From NCBI GenBank assembly GCA_021784975.1, contig JAJYGU010000452.1, positions 1 to 36,824 on the forward strand: DNA of 36,824 nucleotides. Direction: 5' to 3'. Every line of letters begins with the position of its first letter. The stretch's first letter is position 1. This document shows, piece by piece, positions 19,140 to 28,888 of the stretch. This DNA comes from Planctomycetota bacterium. GTDB lineage: Bacteria; Planctomycetota; Planctomycetia; Pirellulales; Thermoguttaceae. Position numbers and translations under genes: made by a program. Under the pieces are notes generated by a model. The model was given only the letters and a program-made list of their open reading frames with translations, did not search any database and was not told where the DNA came from.

Positions 19140-21371
19140 ATGCATCCTCGCCGAATTGGTCTCAAAACGCCTCTCTTGCCACTGTTAGCGTGTCTGGCTC
19201 TCGGGGCACCCACAATTCATCGATTGGCGTATGCCGACGGCAGCGCGCCCAGGAATGCAGGGCTCCACAAGGACTCTCGCTCCGCGGAGCAAGCTCGGGA
19301 TCGCGCCGTGCCGCCGGGAAAAAGCGTCAAGGGCCAGAATCCTGGCCAAAGAGTCTGGCAAAAACCCGAGGCCCTCTTGAAGAAGCTCAGGGAGTTGGCA
19401 AAGGCAAAATCGACCGCGCGATGGGCCGAGGGCGTATTGGACGGTACTCAGGCCCTGGGGGCAGCATTGGACGGCAAGACCGGCCAGCCGGCGTCTGCCA
19501 TCGGCGAACTGTTGGAACTCAACCGCCAGGTCCCGAAGTTAGCCGCCGGAATCGAGGACCGAGAAGTCCGCCGTAAGCTTTACGAGACCGGCTACGCCTT
19601 GGCGCGGCGTCTGGACGTCTGGCAAGGGGTTGTAGGTTTGCGGAATGCGTCCGCCGCCGATGCTGCCGCGACGAAGCCCGACCGCATGCGATTGGTAGCC
19701 TGCTTAGACCAGGTTGAAGCTCTGATCGGCAATTCGCCGCAGTCCCGGGGATGGCGAGACTACCTCTTGCTCGATGCCTTGAAGAAACGGTCCGGCCGGG
19801 AGGGAATGCTCGACAGTCCGGCCGGCTACAGACTTGCGCAACAGGCCTTGGCCCGCATGACACAAAGCCCGCTGACGTCCGACCAGCGGCAGTTCGTGAC
19901 CAGTCCAGCCGTAGTCGCATTGGCCGACCAGTTGCGGCGTTGGGCTGCCGAACCGGTGGGCATGGCCGCCTTGCTGGGCGACTTGGAACGCTACGAACGC
20001 ACCGACCGGCCGAGCGACGCCGGGCGGCTGGCGGAAGACTGCGAGCACTTGAGGGCCGCCTCGACACCAGCTCGGCGGGCGTTGTGCCAACGCTTGGACG
20101 CCCATTATCGCAACGCCAATCTCCGGGTAGCGGTCAGCGAAGAACTGCTCAACCGGCTCATCCCCGAGCGGGGGGTTGAGTACGCGCCGGTCAACGACAC
20201 GGTGCTCGGCCGACCGGTGCACGGCCGCAGTGAGATGGCTTCGGAAGTGGCCCTGCGAATGCTGCCCGATCCGCATCGGGTGCGGTTGGCCCTAGAGGTG
20301 ACCGGGCGGATTGCCGCAGAAACCACCGGCGACGCCGGACCGGCAAGGTTCGTCAACGACAGCCAATCGTATTACGTTGCCCGCAAGCCGCTGGAAATCA
20401 ACATGCAGGGCATTTCCCTTTGGCCGGCCGAGGTCGAGGTGCACAATCAAACCCGGCTCCGCGAGGTGGAGACCGACTTGGACGGCATTCCGTTGATCGG
20501 CTCGTTGGCCAAGGGGGTGGCCCGGACGCAATTGGAGATGAGCAGTTCCGCCGCCGACCAAGAGGTGCGGCGAAAGATTGCCGCCCAAGCCCGGCAACGC
20601 GTCGACGCCGAAGCCCGGCAGCGATTGGGCGAGTTGGTCGAGCGGCTGAATCGGCAGATGTTTGAGCCGTTGAGCTCGTTGGCCCTGGACCCGCAGATGA
20701 TCGATGGGGGAACCGCGCCGACGCGATTCACCATGCGATTGCGGTTGGCCGGCGAAGATCAACTGGGCAGCCACACTCCCCGCCCACAGGCCCCCGCCGA
20801 CAGCCTGGCGAGCGTGCAAATCCACGAATCGGTGATCAACAACTGCGTGGAGCGGCTGGAGCTGAACGGCCGGACGTTTACCTTGCTGGCCCTCTCGAAA
20901 CACATCGCCGCCCGGCTGAACCGGGCAAAGCTTTGCCAACTGAGCCCTGAGGCCGAGGACGTCCGCATCACCTTTGCCGCCAAAGACGCAGTGGTGGTCC
21001 ATTGCCGGGAGGGCCGGGTAGAGGTCACCGTATCGATCGCCGAGTTGGCCCGCTCGCCCCAGCGCTGGCGGAACTTCCGGGTCCGCGCCTTCTACCGACC
21101 GGAGGTCCACGGGCGATCGGCAGAATTGAAGCGCGAGGGCGTGGTGCAGCTCATCGGCCGATTGAACATGACCGGGCAGATCGCCTTGCGAGGCGTCTTC
21201 TCCCGGGCCTTCTCGAAGAACGTGCCCTGGCAACTCGTACCCGAACGGATCAGAAAAGAGCCCAAGCTCAAGGACGCCTCGATCCGTCAATTTGTGATCG
21301 ACGACGGTTGGATCGGCATCTCTCTCGGCCCGCAACGGCAATTCCTGCGGACCGCCGCCCGCGCCCAGTGA
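19140..21371 (+). CDS. Large secreted hypothetical protein
   Basis: Signal peptide-like N-terminus MHPRRIGLKTPLLPLLACLALGAPTIHRLAYA; uninterrupted 743-codon ORF with RBS-like GAGGGG upstream; family not recognised. Confidence 0.8.
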   Translation: MHPRRIGLKTPLLPLLACLALGAPTIHRLAYADGSAPRNAGLHKDSRSAEQARDRAVPPGKSVKGQNPGQRVWQKPEALLKKLRELAKAKSTARWAEGVLDGTQALGAALDGKTGQPASAIGELLELNRQVPKLAAGIEDREVRRKLYETGYALARRLDVWQGVVGLRNASAADAAATKPDRMRLVACLDQVEALIGNSPQSRGWRDYLLLDALKKRSGREGMLDSPAGYRLAQQALARMTQSPLTSDQRQFVTSPAVVALADQLRRWAAEPVGMAALLGDLERYERTDRPSDAGRLAEDCEHLRAASTPARRALCQRLDAHYRNANLRVAVSEELLNRLIPERGVEYAPVNDTVLGRPVHGRSEMASEVALRMLPDPHRVRLALEVTGRIAAETTGDAGPARFVNDSQSYYVARKPLEINMQGISLWPAEVEVHNQTRLREVETDLDGIPLIGSLAKGVARTQLEMSSSAADQEVRRKIAAQARQRVDAEARQRLGELVERLNRQMFEPLSSLALDPQMIDGGTAPTRFTMRLRLAGEDQLGSHTPRPQAPADSLASVQIHESVINNCVERLELNGRTFTLLALSKHIAARLNRAKLCQLSPEAEDVRITFAAKDAVVVHCREGRVEVTVSIAELARSPQRWRNFRVRAFYRPEVHGRSAELKREGVVQLIGRLNMTGQIALRGVFSRAFSKNVPWQLVPERIRKEPKLKDASIRQFVIDDGWIGISLGPQRQFLRTAARAQ

Positions 21372-21385
21372 ACCGGTACGGTCGT

Positions 21386-22375
21386 CTAGCCCCGGTAGCC
21401 TTGCGGATGGCTCCGGAACCAGTTCCAAGCCGTCTGCACAATGGCGTCGAGGTCGCGGTAACGGGCCGACCAGCCGAGTTGGCGGCTGATCTTTTCCGAG
21501 TCGGCAAAGAGGATTGCCGGGTCGCCGGGACGCCGGGCGCCGTACTGGATCGGAAGCTTGAGACCGGTTACCCGCTCCGCCGAGGCGATCACTTCCTTGA
21601 CGGAGTACCCTCTGCCGATGGCAAGGTTGTAGAAGCGTGCGTCGCCGGGCCGCAGCGCCTCCATCACCAGAACGTGCGCCGCGCACAGGTCTTCCACGTG
21701 GACGTAGTCGCGGATGCAGGTGCCGTCGGGGGTCGGGTAATCGCTGCCGAACACGGTCACTCGCTCCCGTTGGCCCAGCGCCGCCAGCAGCAATACCGGG
21801 ATGAGGTGCGTTTCCGGATCGTGGTCTTCTCCCAAAGAGCCGTCGGCGGCCGCGCCGGCCACATTGAAATAGCGCAAGGCGGCGAAGGAAAACTCCCGAT
21901 CGGCGGCCGAGTAATCGCGGAGCACGCGTTCGACACACCACTTGGACCAACCATAAGGATTCACCGGCTGCTGGGGCATGCTCTCCACTAGCGGAGTCCG
22001 CTCCGGCTCGCCGTAGGTGGCGGCGGTAGAGCTGAACACCAGCCGCTTCACCCTCGCCGTCTGCAGGGCCTTCAACAGGCTGATGGCGCCGGCCGTGTTG
22101 TTGTCGTAATAGGCCAGCGGATTGCCGACTGATTCGCCCACGTAGGCCAAGGCGGCAAAGTGCATCACACCCTCAATCGCATGGGCGGTCAGGGCGTCGG
22201 TCAGGCCGCGGGTGTCGGCCAGATCGATCTGGCGGAAGGCCGCCCGGCGATCTACCGCCCGCCGGTGGCCGCGACACAGATTGTCGACGACGACCACCCG
22301 GTGGCCGGCATCCAGCAGTTGTTTCACGGCGTGCGAACCGATGTATCCGGCGCCGCCGGTCACCAAGACGTTCAT
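21386..22375 (-). CDS. galE: UDP-glucose 4-epimerase
   Basis: MNVLVTGGAGYIGSHAVKQLLDAGHRVVVVDNL; FSSTAATYGEP; NPYGWSKWCVER; TPDGTCIRDYVHVEDLCAAHVL. Confidence 0.95.
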   Translation of the reverse strand: MNVLVTGGAGYIGSHAVKQLLDAGHRVVVVDNLCRGHRRAVDRRAAFRQIDLADTRGLTDALTAHAIEGVMHFAALAYVGESVGNPLAYYDNNTAGAISLLKALQTARVKRLVFSSTAATYGEPERTPLVESMPQQPVNPYGWSKWCVERVLRDYSAADREFSFAALRYFNVAGAAADGSLGEDHDPETHLIPVLLLAALGQRERVTVFGSDYPTPDGTCIRDYVHVEDLCAAHVLVMEALRPGDARFYNLAIGRGYSVKEVIASAERVTGLKLPIQYGARRPGDPAILFADSEKISRQLGWSARYRDLDAIVQTAWNWFRSHPQGYRG

Positions 22376-22384
22376 GGTTGCAAA

Positions 22385-22466
22385 GTGCTCCTCACGCTCC
22401 ACGCGAGAAAGGCCGTCACGCGAAGCGTGACGAGTACAATTTCCGTCACGCGGAGAGTCACGAGTG
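22385..22466. repeat. Palindromic repeat, family A, three arms
   Basis: GTGCTCCTCACGCTCCACGCGA ... CGTCACGCGAAGCGTGACGAGTAC ... CCGTCACGCGGAGAGTCACGAGTGCC; same core as 4428-4481. Confidence 0.75.
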
Positions 22467-22482
22467 CCGCTGAAGCTGGCCG

Positions 22483-24942
22483 CTAGTAATCCCCGTCGCC
22501 CTCGTCGTGCCGGCTGCCCGGGGTCGATTTCCCCGTCGAGGTCTGCTGCGCCGTCTTGTAGGCCTCGGTCCACTTGAAGCCGGCCGAAGCCTTGATTTCC
22601 TTGAGCCAGGCCGCGCCAATCTGCCGCTGCGCACCCGCCAAGGCCGGCTGATAGGTACTGAAGTCGTCAACCTTGAACTGGGTCCAGAGGGCCTCTGGCG
22701 ACGGGGCTATGCCGGTTACCCGAATCACGTAGGCTACCGTCTGGGGGGCGTTGAAGGCCACGCCGATCTGGCCGGGCTTGAGGCTGAAGACCGTCTCCAT
22801 GAACGTCTCACCGGCCAGGTCCACTCCGGGCACGCGGCTCATCCGCACCTCCCGCGACGACCCCGTCGGCACCTGCCCGAATGTCAACCAGCTAAATGGC
22901 GGCGGCGTCACCACCGGCAGGTCCGGACGGTTGACGAAGGTTTGCTTCAAGGAGCCTTTCGACTTGCGGCCTTCGTCGGCCAGGTGCTTGGCTTCGTCCG
23001 TGGCCGGCTTGCGAGCCTCGATCATCTTCCAGGCCCGAAGCACCTCGGCGGCCACGCCGGGATCGTCGAACTTGGGCACGCGGGCCGGCTCTTCGCCGGT
23101 CTTCCAGAACAGATAATAGTTGTCGCTCTGATCGTAGGACCTCTCGGGGCGATATTCGGAAAAGGAGCGAAAGGCAAAGGACCATACCGGCTGACCGGTT
23201 TCGACGACCGAATTGCAAAATGGATTGCGCTGCGCCACGACTTCCGACAGCCAACCGGTGGCGCCGGCCGTCAGTGCGCCGGGCGTGCCGGCGGTTTCGG
23301 CGGCTTGGCGGGCAAGGGCTGCTAGATCGAGCTTTTTGGGCGCGGCGATCGAGATGCCCTTGATTTTAGCGTCCTTGTATCGGCTCATGGCGCTGCGATG
23401 GCGGTCGATCTGCTCGCTCAGCGACTGAAAGGCCTTCTGCAGCCGTGCTCCGACGATCTGCCGGCGGATGAACGTTTTGAGATGCGCCGACGGCTCGGTC
23501 TTGGCAGCTCCAGGCCTCTTGGCTGCCGCCGCCGGTCCGGGGGCCTTCCCGGTCGGCTTTTCCGAGGCCCTGGCTGGCTTGGCCGGGGCTATCTTGGCCG
23601 GCTTCTCCGGGGTCTTGGCGGGTTTGGCCTCGATCGGCTTGGTGGGTTTGGCCGGGGCCTGGGTAGCCTTTGTCTTCGTAGATTTGGGGGCGTTCCCGGC
23701 GGCGGGCTTTGCGGCCTCGCCGAGCTCAGGTTTCTTGTCGGCCGCGAAGACCGTCCGCACAGACGCCCAGGGGCGATCCAAGCTGGAAGTGCTCTCCGGC
23801 TGTTTCTTCTGCTCGTCAGCCTTCTTGGCGTCGGTTTTCTTCTCGCCAGTCTTGATCGGCGATTTACCAGGCGGGGCGGCCTTCGGTGGGTTGCTCATGG
23901 ACTTCGAGGCCGGCTGGGGCTGAGCGGATTTTTTCTCCTTCGGGGATGGCGCAGCAGCAGGCGTGTTTTCCGCTCTAGGCTTGGCCGACTTTGCGGAGGT
24001 CGCCGGCTTGGTCGGCGGGGTCGCACTTTTCGGCGATACCGCCGGCCCTTCCTCTTGGAGCCTTGCTTGCGCCCGCCGTTGCTCCATTTGATCGTAGAGG
24101 GCCTTATCCTTCCGGTAGCGGGCCAGCACCTCGGAATCGCTCACGCCGGCCAGGAGCCTCTGGTAGTCGGCTTTGACATATTGCATCTCGATCCGCTTGG
24201 GGACGTGGAAGCCAGGAGCGGGCGAATCGGGCTTGGCGTCGTCATTCTTGTGCTTTTCAAAAAAGTCCTTCAGGGTTGCGGTGCTCGGATCGGCCACCCG
24301 GTCCACATACCGGTCCACCGGCACGGGCACGGCCTCGATCCGGGCCTGCTCCTTGACGCGGGTAAAGTATTTCCAACGCTCCGCCGGGGTGGCGGCCTCC
24401 AAGCTGTAGCCGAAGCTCTTCTTCAGTTGCAGGGCCAGCAATTCCTCGCGAAGCGCCGCAAAAAACCGCCGCTCGGAGACCCCGGTCCGCTGAAAGGCCG
24501 CTTGAAACTCCTTGGGCGAAACCCGGTTGAAGGTGACTTGTCTGAGGAACCCATTTATAATGTCGTCGCTGATCACCATCCCTGTTTTTTGGTGGGCGTA
24601 ATTGGCCAGCAACCAGCTATCCACCAAGCCCTCGTCGGTGGTTGGACCGAACACTTCGCTTTCCAGGTACTGCCGTGCGGCCTGCGGATTCCCGTGCGCC
24701 AGCGGCGCGAGCACCTCGGACAAGACGGCCAAGACCTGATTCCGCTCGGTCCGCAAGTTGTGCAAGTCGAATCTGGTCAGGTCGCCATATTTCGATTTGA
24801 CTACCACAGGGTTCGAAACCGTCTGGGAACCCATGGATTGCAAGAAGATGGGCAAGAAAACAAACCCAAACATGGAGAGAATGGTCAGAATGACCAGCAT
24901 CATCGTGCGGTTCTTGCGAAAAACAGAGAACGGGCTCGCCAT
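22483..24942 (-). CDS. SurA/PpiD-like membrane-anchored periplasmic chaperone with large Lys/Ala/Pro-rich insertion
   Basis: N-terminal TM anchor TMMLVILTILSMFGFVFLPIFLQ followed by a SurA_N-like helical region (ISDDIINGFLRQVTFNRVSPKEFQAAFQRTGVSERRFFAALREELLALQL); low-complexity segment in the middle. Confidence 0.75.
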   Translation of the reverse strand: MASPFSVFRKNRTMMLVILTILSMFGFVFLPIFLQSMGSQTVSNPVVVKSKYGDLTRFDLHNLRTERNQVLAVLSEVLAPLAHGNPQAARQYLESEVFGPTTDEGLVDSWLLANYAHQKTGMVISDDIINGFLRQVTFNRVSPKEFQAAFQRTGVSERRFFAALREELLALQLKKSFGYSLEAATPAERWKYFTRVKEQARIEAVPVPVDRYVDRVADPSTATLKDFFEKHKNDDAKPDSPAPGFHVPKRIEMQYVKADYQRLLAGVSDSEVLARYRKDKALYDQMEQRRAQARLQEEGPAVSPKSATPPTKPATSAKSAKPRAENTPAAAPSPKEKKSAQPQPASKSMSNPPKAAPPGKSPIKTGEKKTDAKKADEQKKQPESTSSLDRPWASVRTVFAADKKPELGEAAKPAAGNAPKSTKTKATQAPAKPTKPIEAKPAKTPEKPAKIAPAKPARASEKPTGKAPGPAAAAKRPGAAKTEPSAHLKTFIRRQIVGARLQKAFQSLSEQIDRHRSAMSRYKDAKIKGISIAAPKKLDLAALARQAAETAGTPGALTAGATGWLSEVVAQRNPFCNSVVETGQPVWSFAFRSFSEYRPERSYDQSDNYYLFWKTGEEPARVPKFDDPGVAAEVLRAWKMIEARKPATDEAKHLADEGRKSKGSLKQTFVNRPDLPVVTPPPFSWLTFGQVPTGSSREVRMSRVPGVDLAGETFMETVFSLKPGQIGVAFNAPQTVAYVIRVTGIAPSPEALWTQFKVDDFSTYQPALAGAQRQIGAAWLKEIKASAGFKWTEAYKTAQQTSTGKSTPGSRHDEGDGDY

Positions 24943-25120
24943 GTAATCCTATCCTTCTAGAGATGGGGCGAACTGGATTCGGCTTGACACGCCGGCCACT
25001 GCCGCGGTAATGGAATATGGAGCAATTCCCATGTCGTCAATCGCCGGAAGTCCTTCGTGTGACCAGAATTTAGTGATTTTAGAGGAGGCTGGCGCAAATG
25101 CAATGCCACTTGACGTGCGA

Positions 25121-25148
25121 TTGTGCGGACACGAGTCACTGGTACAAT
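25121..25148 (+). promoter_or_regulatory. Candidate sigma70-like promoter for topA (TTGTGC-16bp-TACAAT)
   Basis: TTGTGC at 25121-25126 and TACAAT at 25143-25148 upstream of ATG 25213. Confidence 0.4.
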
Positions 25149-25212
25149 TCTATCCCTGGCGCTGCGTGACCGTCGAACCGTTGACTGGATAACCCACATT
25201 TTCAAGACTTCC

Positions 25213-27933
25213 ATGGCCAAAAAATCAGCCGCCTCCACGGGAAATTCCTTGGTGATCGTCGAATCGCCCGCCAAGGCACGTACGATCAGCAAGTTTCTCG
25301 GCAGTGGCTACGTGCTCGAGGCCAGTATCGGCCATGTTCGCGACCTGCCGCAAGGTGCCAAGGAGGTTCCGGCGGAGTATAAGAAGGAGGATTGGGCGTA
25401 TCTGGGCGTCAACGTGAACCGGGACTTCGAACCGATTTACATCATTCCCCGCGAGAAATCGCAGCAAGTTCGCAAGCTCAAGCGGCTCTTGAAGGAGGCC
25501 AAAGACCTGTACCTGGCCACCGATGAAGACCGGGAAGGCGAGGCCATCAGTTGGCACTTGTGCGAGGTGCTGAACCCTCGCGTGCCGGTGCGGCGGTTGG
25601 TCTTCCATGAAATCACTGAAGGGGCCATTCGCGAGGCTCTGCAGAACCCGCGCGAGATTGATCACAATCTGGTTCGGGCTCAAGAGGTCCGCCGCATTGT
25701 CGATCGTCTTTATGGCTACGATGTCTCCCCCCTGTTGTGGCGGAAAATACGCCCGCGGCTCTCCGCCGGCCGGGTGCAGAGTGTGGCCGTGCGGCTGATC
25801 GTCGAGCGGGAGCGGCAGCGGATGGCCTTCAGGGCGGCGACGTTTTGGGACCTTTTGGGTGAGTTTGCCAAACCCAGCGGCGAGAGCTTCGCGGCCGAAC
25901 TAGTCTCGGTCGACGGCCGTAATATCCCCGCCAGCCGGGATTTCGACCCGGTCACCGGCAAGTTGAAGGACGCCAAGCTGTTGCTCCTGAGCGAGCAGGA
26001 GGCCCGGGCGTTGGTCGCCCGGCTCCGCGACGCCCTTTGCCGAGTGGCCCACGTCGAAGACAAGCCCTACACGACCCGCCCCTATCCGCCGTTTACCACC
26101 AGCACCTTGCAGCAAGAGGCCAACCGGAAGTACGGATTTACTGCCCGGCATACCATGCAGGTGGCCCAGGCGCTCTACGAGAACGGCTTCATCACCTACA
26201 TGCGGACGGATTCGACCACCCTGGCCGCCGTGGCCGTCGACGCTGCCCGCCGCCTGGTCGCCTCGCAGTACGGCGAGGAATACCTGCCCTCGGCGCCGCG
26301 GGTGTATCAAACCAAGGTCAAGAACGCCCAGGAGGCCCACGAGGCAATTCGACCCGCCGGTCGCGTGCTGGATTTTCCCGAAACCTTGCGCGGCCGGCTG
26401 AGCCCCGACGAGTTCAAGCTCTACGATTTGATCTGGAAGCGAACCGTCGCCAGTCAGATGGTCGATGCCCGCGGTCATCGCCTGACCATTCGCCTCGAAG
26501 TCGAGGGCGCGATCTTCGAGGCCAGTGGGAAGACGATCGAGTTCCCCGGCTATTTGCGGGCGTATGTCGAGGGCTCGGACGACCCCGAGGCCGAGTTGGC
26601 CGACCGCGAGACCGTGCTGCCGCCGCTGGCCGTCGGTGAAAGGCTGCACTGCCAACACCTCGAGCCGAAGAGCCACACCACCCAGCCGCCCAACCGCTAC
26701 AGCGAGGCCTCGCTGACCCGCGCGTTGGAGGAAATGGGCATCGGCCGGCCCAGCACCTATGCGTCGATCATCGACACCATCTTGGCCCGGCAATATGTCT
26801 TCAAGCTGGGCCGCAGCAACGTGCTGGTGCCCACCTGGACCGCGTTTGCCGTCTCGCAGTTGCTCGAGGCCCACCTGCCCGATCTGGTCGATTACCAGTT
26901 CACCGCGGAGATGGAGGACGAGCTCGACGCCATCAGCCGCGGCGAGATGAATTATCTCGACTACCTGCGGAGCTTCTACTTCGGCAATGAACACCCGGGC
27001 TTGAAGCAATTGTTGAAAGACAAGGCCGACGAGATTAGCGCCCGGGAGGTATGCCGTATCCCGCTTGGCGAACCGACGGGGGAAGGGGATCGCGGCCAAC
27101 AAGTCTTTATTCGCGTGGGCCGCTACGGCCCTTTCCTGGAACAAGGCCCGCGGCGGGCCAGCCTGCCCGACAAACTGCCCCCCGACGAACTGACTCTCCC
27201 ACGGGCCCTGGAGATGCTCGACCAGGCAGGGCAGGGCGAGGAGCCGCTGGGCTATTGTCCTGAGACGCACAAGCCTGTCTATCTCAAGACCGGACGTTTC
27301 GGTCCCTATGTGCAGCGCGGCACATCCGAGGACGACCAGAAGCCGCAGAGCGCCTCGCTGTTGAAAGGCATGACGGCCAAGGACGTCGATCTGGCCACTG
27401 CGGTGAAGCTGCTCGCCTTGCCACGCACGCTGGGCGATCATCCGCAGACGGGCCAGCCGATATTGGCCCACAACGGCCGCTACGGGCCGTATGTGAAGTG
27501 TGGGACGGAGACCCGCTCGCTGCCCGACGGCTGTTCGCCCCTGGACGTCACCCTGGAGCAGGCACTGGCCCTGTTGGCGCAGCCCAAGGCCCGGCGCGGG
27601 GCCGCCTCGCGGCGCGAGCCGTTGAAGGTCTTCGACCCCTCGCCGGTGACCGGCCAACCGGTGCGACTGATGCAAGGCCGCTACGGTCCTTACGTGAGCG
27701 ACGGCGCCACCAACGCCTCGCTGCCCCGCGGGGCCTCGCCGGAGGAAGTGACCTTCGCGTATGCTTTGGATCTCTTGAAGGCCCGTGCCGAAGCCGGCCC
27801 CGCTCGCCGGGCGGGCCGGAACAAGGCCGGCCCCCGCGCCTCCAAGGTCGCCAAGAAGACCGTCAAGACAACCGCGAAGAAGGCCGCCCGGAAGACCGCT
27901 AAACGCAACACCCAGAAATCTGACGACGCGTAA
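25213..27933 (+). CDS. topA: DNA topoisomerase I
   Basis: LVIVESPAKARTISKFLGSGY; ATDEDREGEAISWHL; SAGRVQSVAVRLIVERE; FITYMRTDSTTL; C-terminal GRYGPY repeats and basic tail. Confidence 0.97.
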   Translation: MAKKSAASTGNSLVIVESPAKARTISKFLGSGYVLEASIGHVRDLPQGAKEVPAEYKKEDWAYLGVNVNRDFEPIYIIPREKSQQVRKLKRLLKEAKDLYLATDEDREGEAISWHLCEVLNPRVPVRRLVFHEITEGAIREALQNPREIDHNLVRAQEVRRIVDRLYGYDVSPLLWRKIRPRLSAGRVQSVAVRLIVERERQRMAFRAATFWDLLGEFAKPSGESFAAELVSVDGRNIPASRDFDPVTGKLKDAKLLLLSEQEARALVARLRDALCRVAHVEDKPYTTRPYPPFTTSTLQQEANRKYGFTARHTMQVAQALYENGFITYMRTDSTTLAAVAVDAARRLVASQYGEEYLPSAPRVYQTKVKNAQEAHEAIRPAGRVLDFPETLRGRLSPDEFKLYDLIWKRTVASQMVDARGHRLTIRLEVEGAIFEASGKTIEFPGYLRAYVEGSDDPEAELADRETVLPPLAVGERLHCQHLEPKSHTTQPPNRYSEASLTRALEEMGIGRPSTYASIIDTILARQYVFKLGRSNVLVPTWTAFAVSQLLEAHLPDLVDYQFTAEMEDELDAISRGEMNYLDYLRSFYFGNEHPGLKQLLKDKADEISAREVCRIPLGEPTGEGDRGQQVFIRVGRYGPFLEQGPRRASLPDKLPPDELTLPRALEMLDQAGQGEEPLGYCPETHKPVYLKTGRFGPYVQRGTSEDDQKPQSASLLKGMTAKDVDLATAVKLLALPRTLGDHPQTGQPILAHNGRYGPYVKCGTETRSLPDGCSPLDVTLEQALALLAQPKARRGAASRREPLKVFDPSPVTGQPVRLMQGRYGPYVSDGATNASLPRGASPEEVTFAYALDLLKARAEAGPARRAGRNKAGPRASKVAKKTVKTTAKKAARKTAKRNTQKSDDA

Positions 27934-27955
27934 CGCCCGCGATAAGCCTGACGAC

Positions 27956-28010
27956 GGGGACGGTCCCGATTTTTTGTGGCAGGACGCCACAATAAATGGG
28001 ACTGTCCTCC
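27956..28010. repeat. Imperfect ~55-nt palindrome, family C (GGGACnGTCCCGATTTTT...)
   Basis: GGGGACGGTCCCGATTTTTTGTGGC-AGGAC-GCCACAATAAATGGGACTGTCCTCC: 25-nt arms complementary apart from a bulge and a few mismatches; related element at 36598-36664. Confidence 0.8.
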
Positions 28011-28042
28011 TTGGTTCACCAGAGACGCCCAAATCGAGCCCC

Positions 28043-28732
28043 ATGTTCCGCATCAAGATCTGTGGCATTACCAGCGTGGGCGACGGGCTGATGGCGGTCG
28101 ACGCCGGGGCCGATGCCGTCGGGTTGAACTTCTACGGCCGCAGCCCGCGCTTCATCACCTTCCAGACAGCCCGGCAAATCGTGGCCGCCTTGCCCAAGCC
28201 GGTGACCAAGGTCGGCCTGTTCGTCGATGCGGAGGTTGAGGAGGTCTGTCGCAGCTTCGACGAGCTGGGTCTGGATCTCGTGCAACTCCACGGCAACGAA
28301 CCGCCGGAGTATCTGCTTCGATTAGGTCAACGGCCGGTGATGCGAGCGTTTCGCCTCGGTGGTGACGGGCTGCGGCCGGTGACCGAGTATCTCGTTCGAT
28401 GCAGCGCCCTGGAGGCCGTGCCGAAATGGGTCTTGCTGGATGCGAAGGTCCCCGGCCAATATGGTGGCACCGGCCAGACGACCGACTGGTCGGCGGCCGC
28501 GTCGTACGTCCAACAAGGGGGCTTACCACCGCTGGTCTTGGCAGGCGGCCTGACGCCTGCCAATGTAGCCCAAGCGATCCACGTTGTCCGGCCAGCGGCC
28601 ATTGATACCGCCAGCGGTGTAGAAGCCAGCCCTGGCCACAAAGACCCGGTCCTGGTCCAGGCATTTGTGGTAGCCGCGCAGGCCGGCTGGGATCATGAGG
28701 CCGCTGGCTCGCCGGCGTCCGAATGGAACTGA
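28043..28732 (+). CDS. trpF: Phosphoribosylanthranilate isomerase
   Basis: FRIKICGITSVGDGLMAVDAGADAVGLNFYGRSPRFI; VQLHGNEPPEYL; LLDAKVPGQYGGTGQTTDW; LAGGLTPANVAQAI. Confidence 0.95.
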   Translation: MFRIKICGITSVGDGLMAVDAGADAVGLNFYGRSPRFITFQTARQIVAALPKPVTKVGLFVDAEVEEVCRSFDELGLDLVQLHGNEPPEYLLRLGQRPVMRAFRLGGDGLRPVTEYLVRCSALEAVPKWVLLDAKVPGQYGGTGQTTDWSAAASYVQQGGLPPLVLAGGLTPANVAQAIHVVRPAAIDTASGVEASPGHKDPVLVQAFVVAAQAGWDHEAAGSPASEWN

Positions 28733-28888
28733 CGTTTACTCAACCGGCAAAATCGGCTACTTTTCTCGCCAAGCCTCCGCATGGTAACGGGATGCGGCTT
28801 GCGTTTCGGTGCGCGCAAGACGTCCGGCGGGCGGCGCCGCGCACCGTCACGAAAGGCCACCCGGACGCATCTGCTCCCTCAGCCACGC

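Noticed and set aside
20292-21950. 552-aa minus-strand ORF across the 19140-21371 gene and galE
   Set aside because: Overlaps coding frames on both strands, Arg/Gly/Pro-rich composition typical of spurious high-GC ORFs
23398-24960. 520-aa plus-strand ORF antisense to the PpiD-like gene
   Set aside because: Low-complexity Leu/Gly/Arg translation mirrors the Lys/Ala/Pro repeats on the coding strand
25900-28068. 722-aa minus-strand ORF antisense to topA
   Set aside because: Shadow ORF of a high-GC coding region; topA on the plus strand is unambiguous and the antisense translation has no recognisable domain
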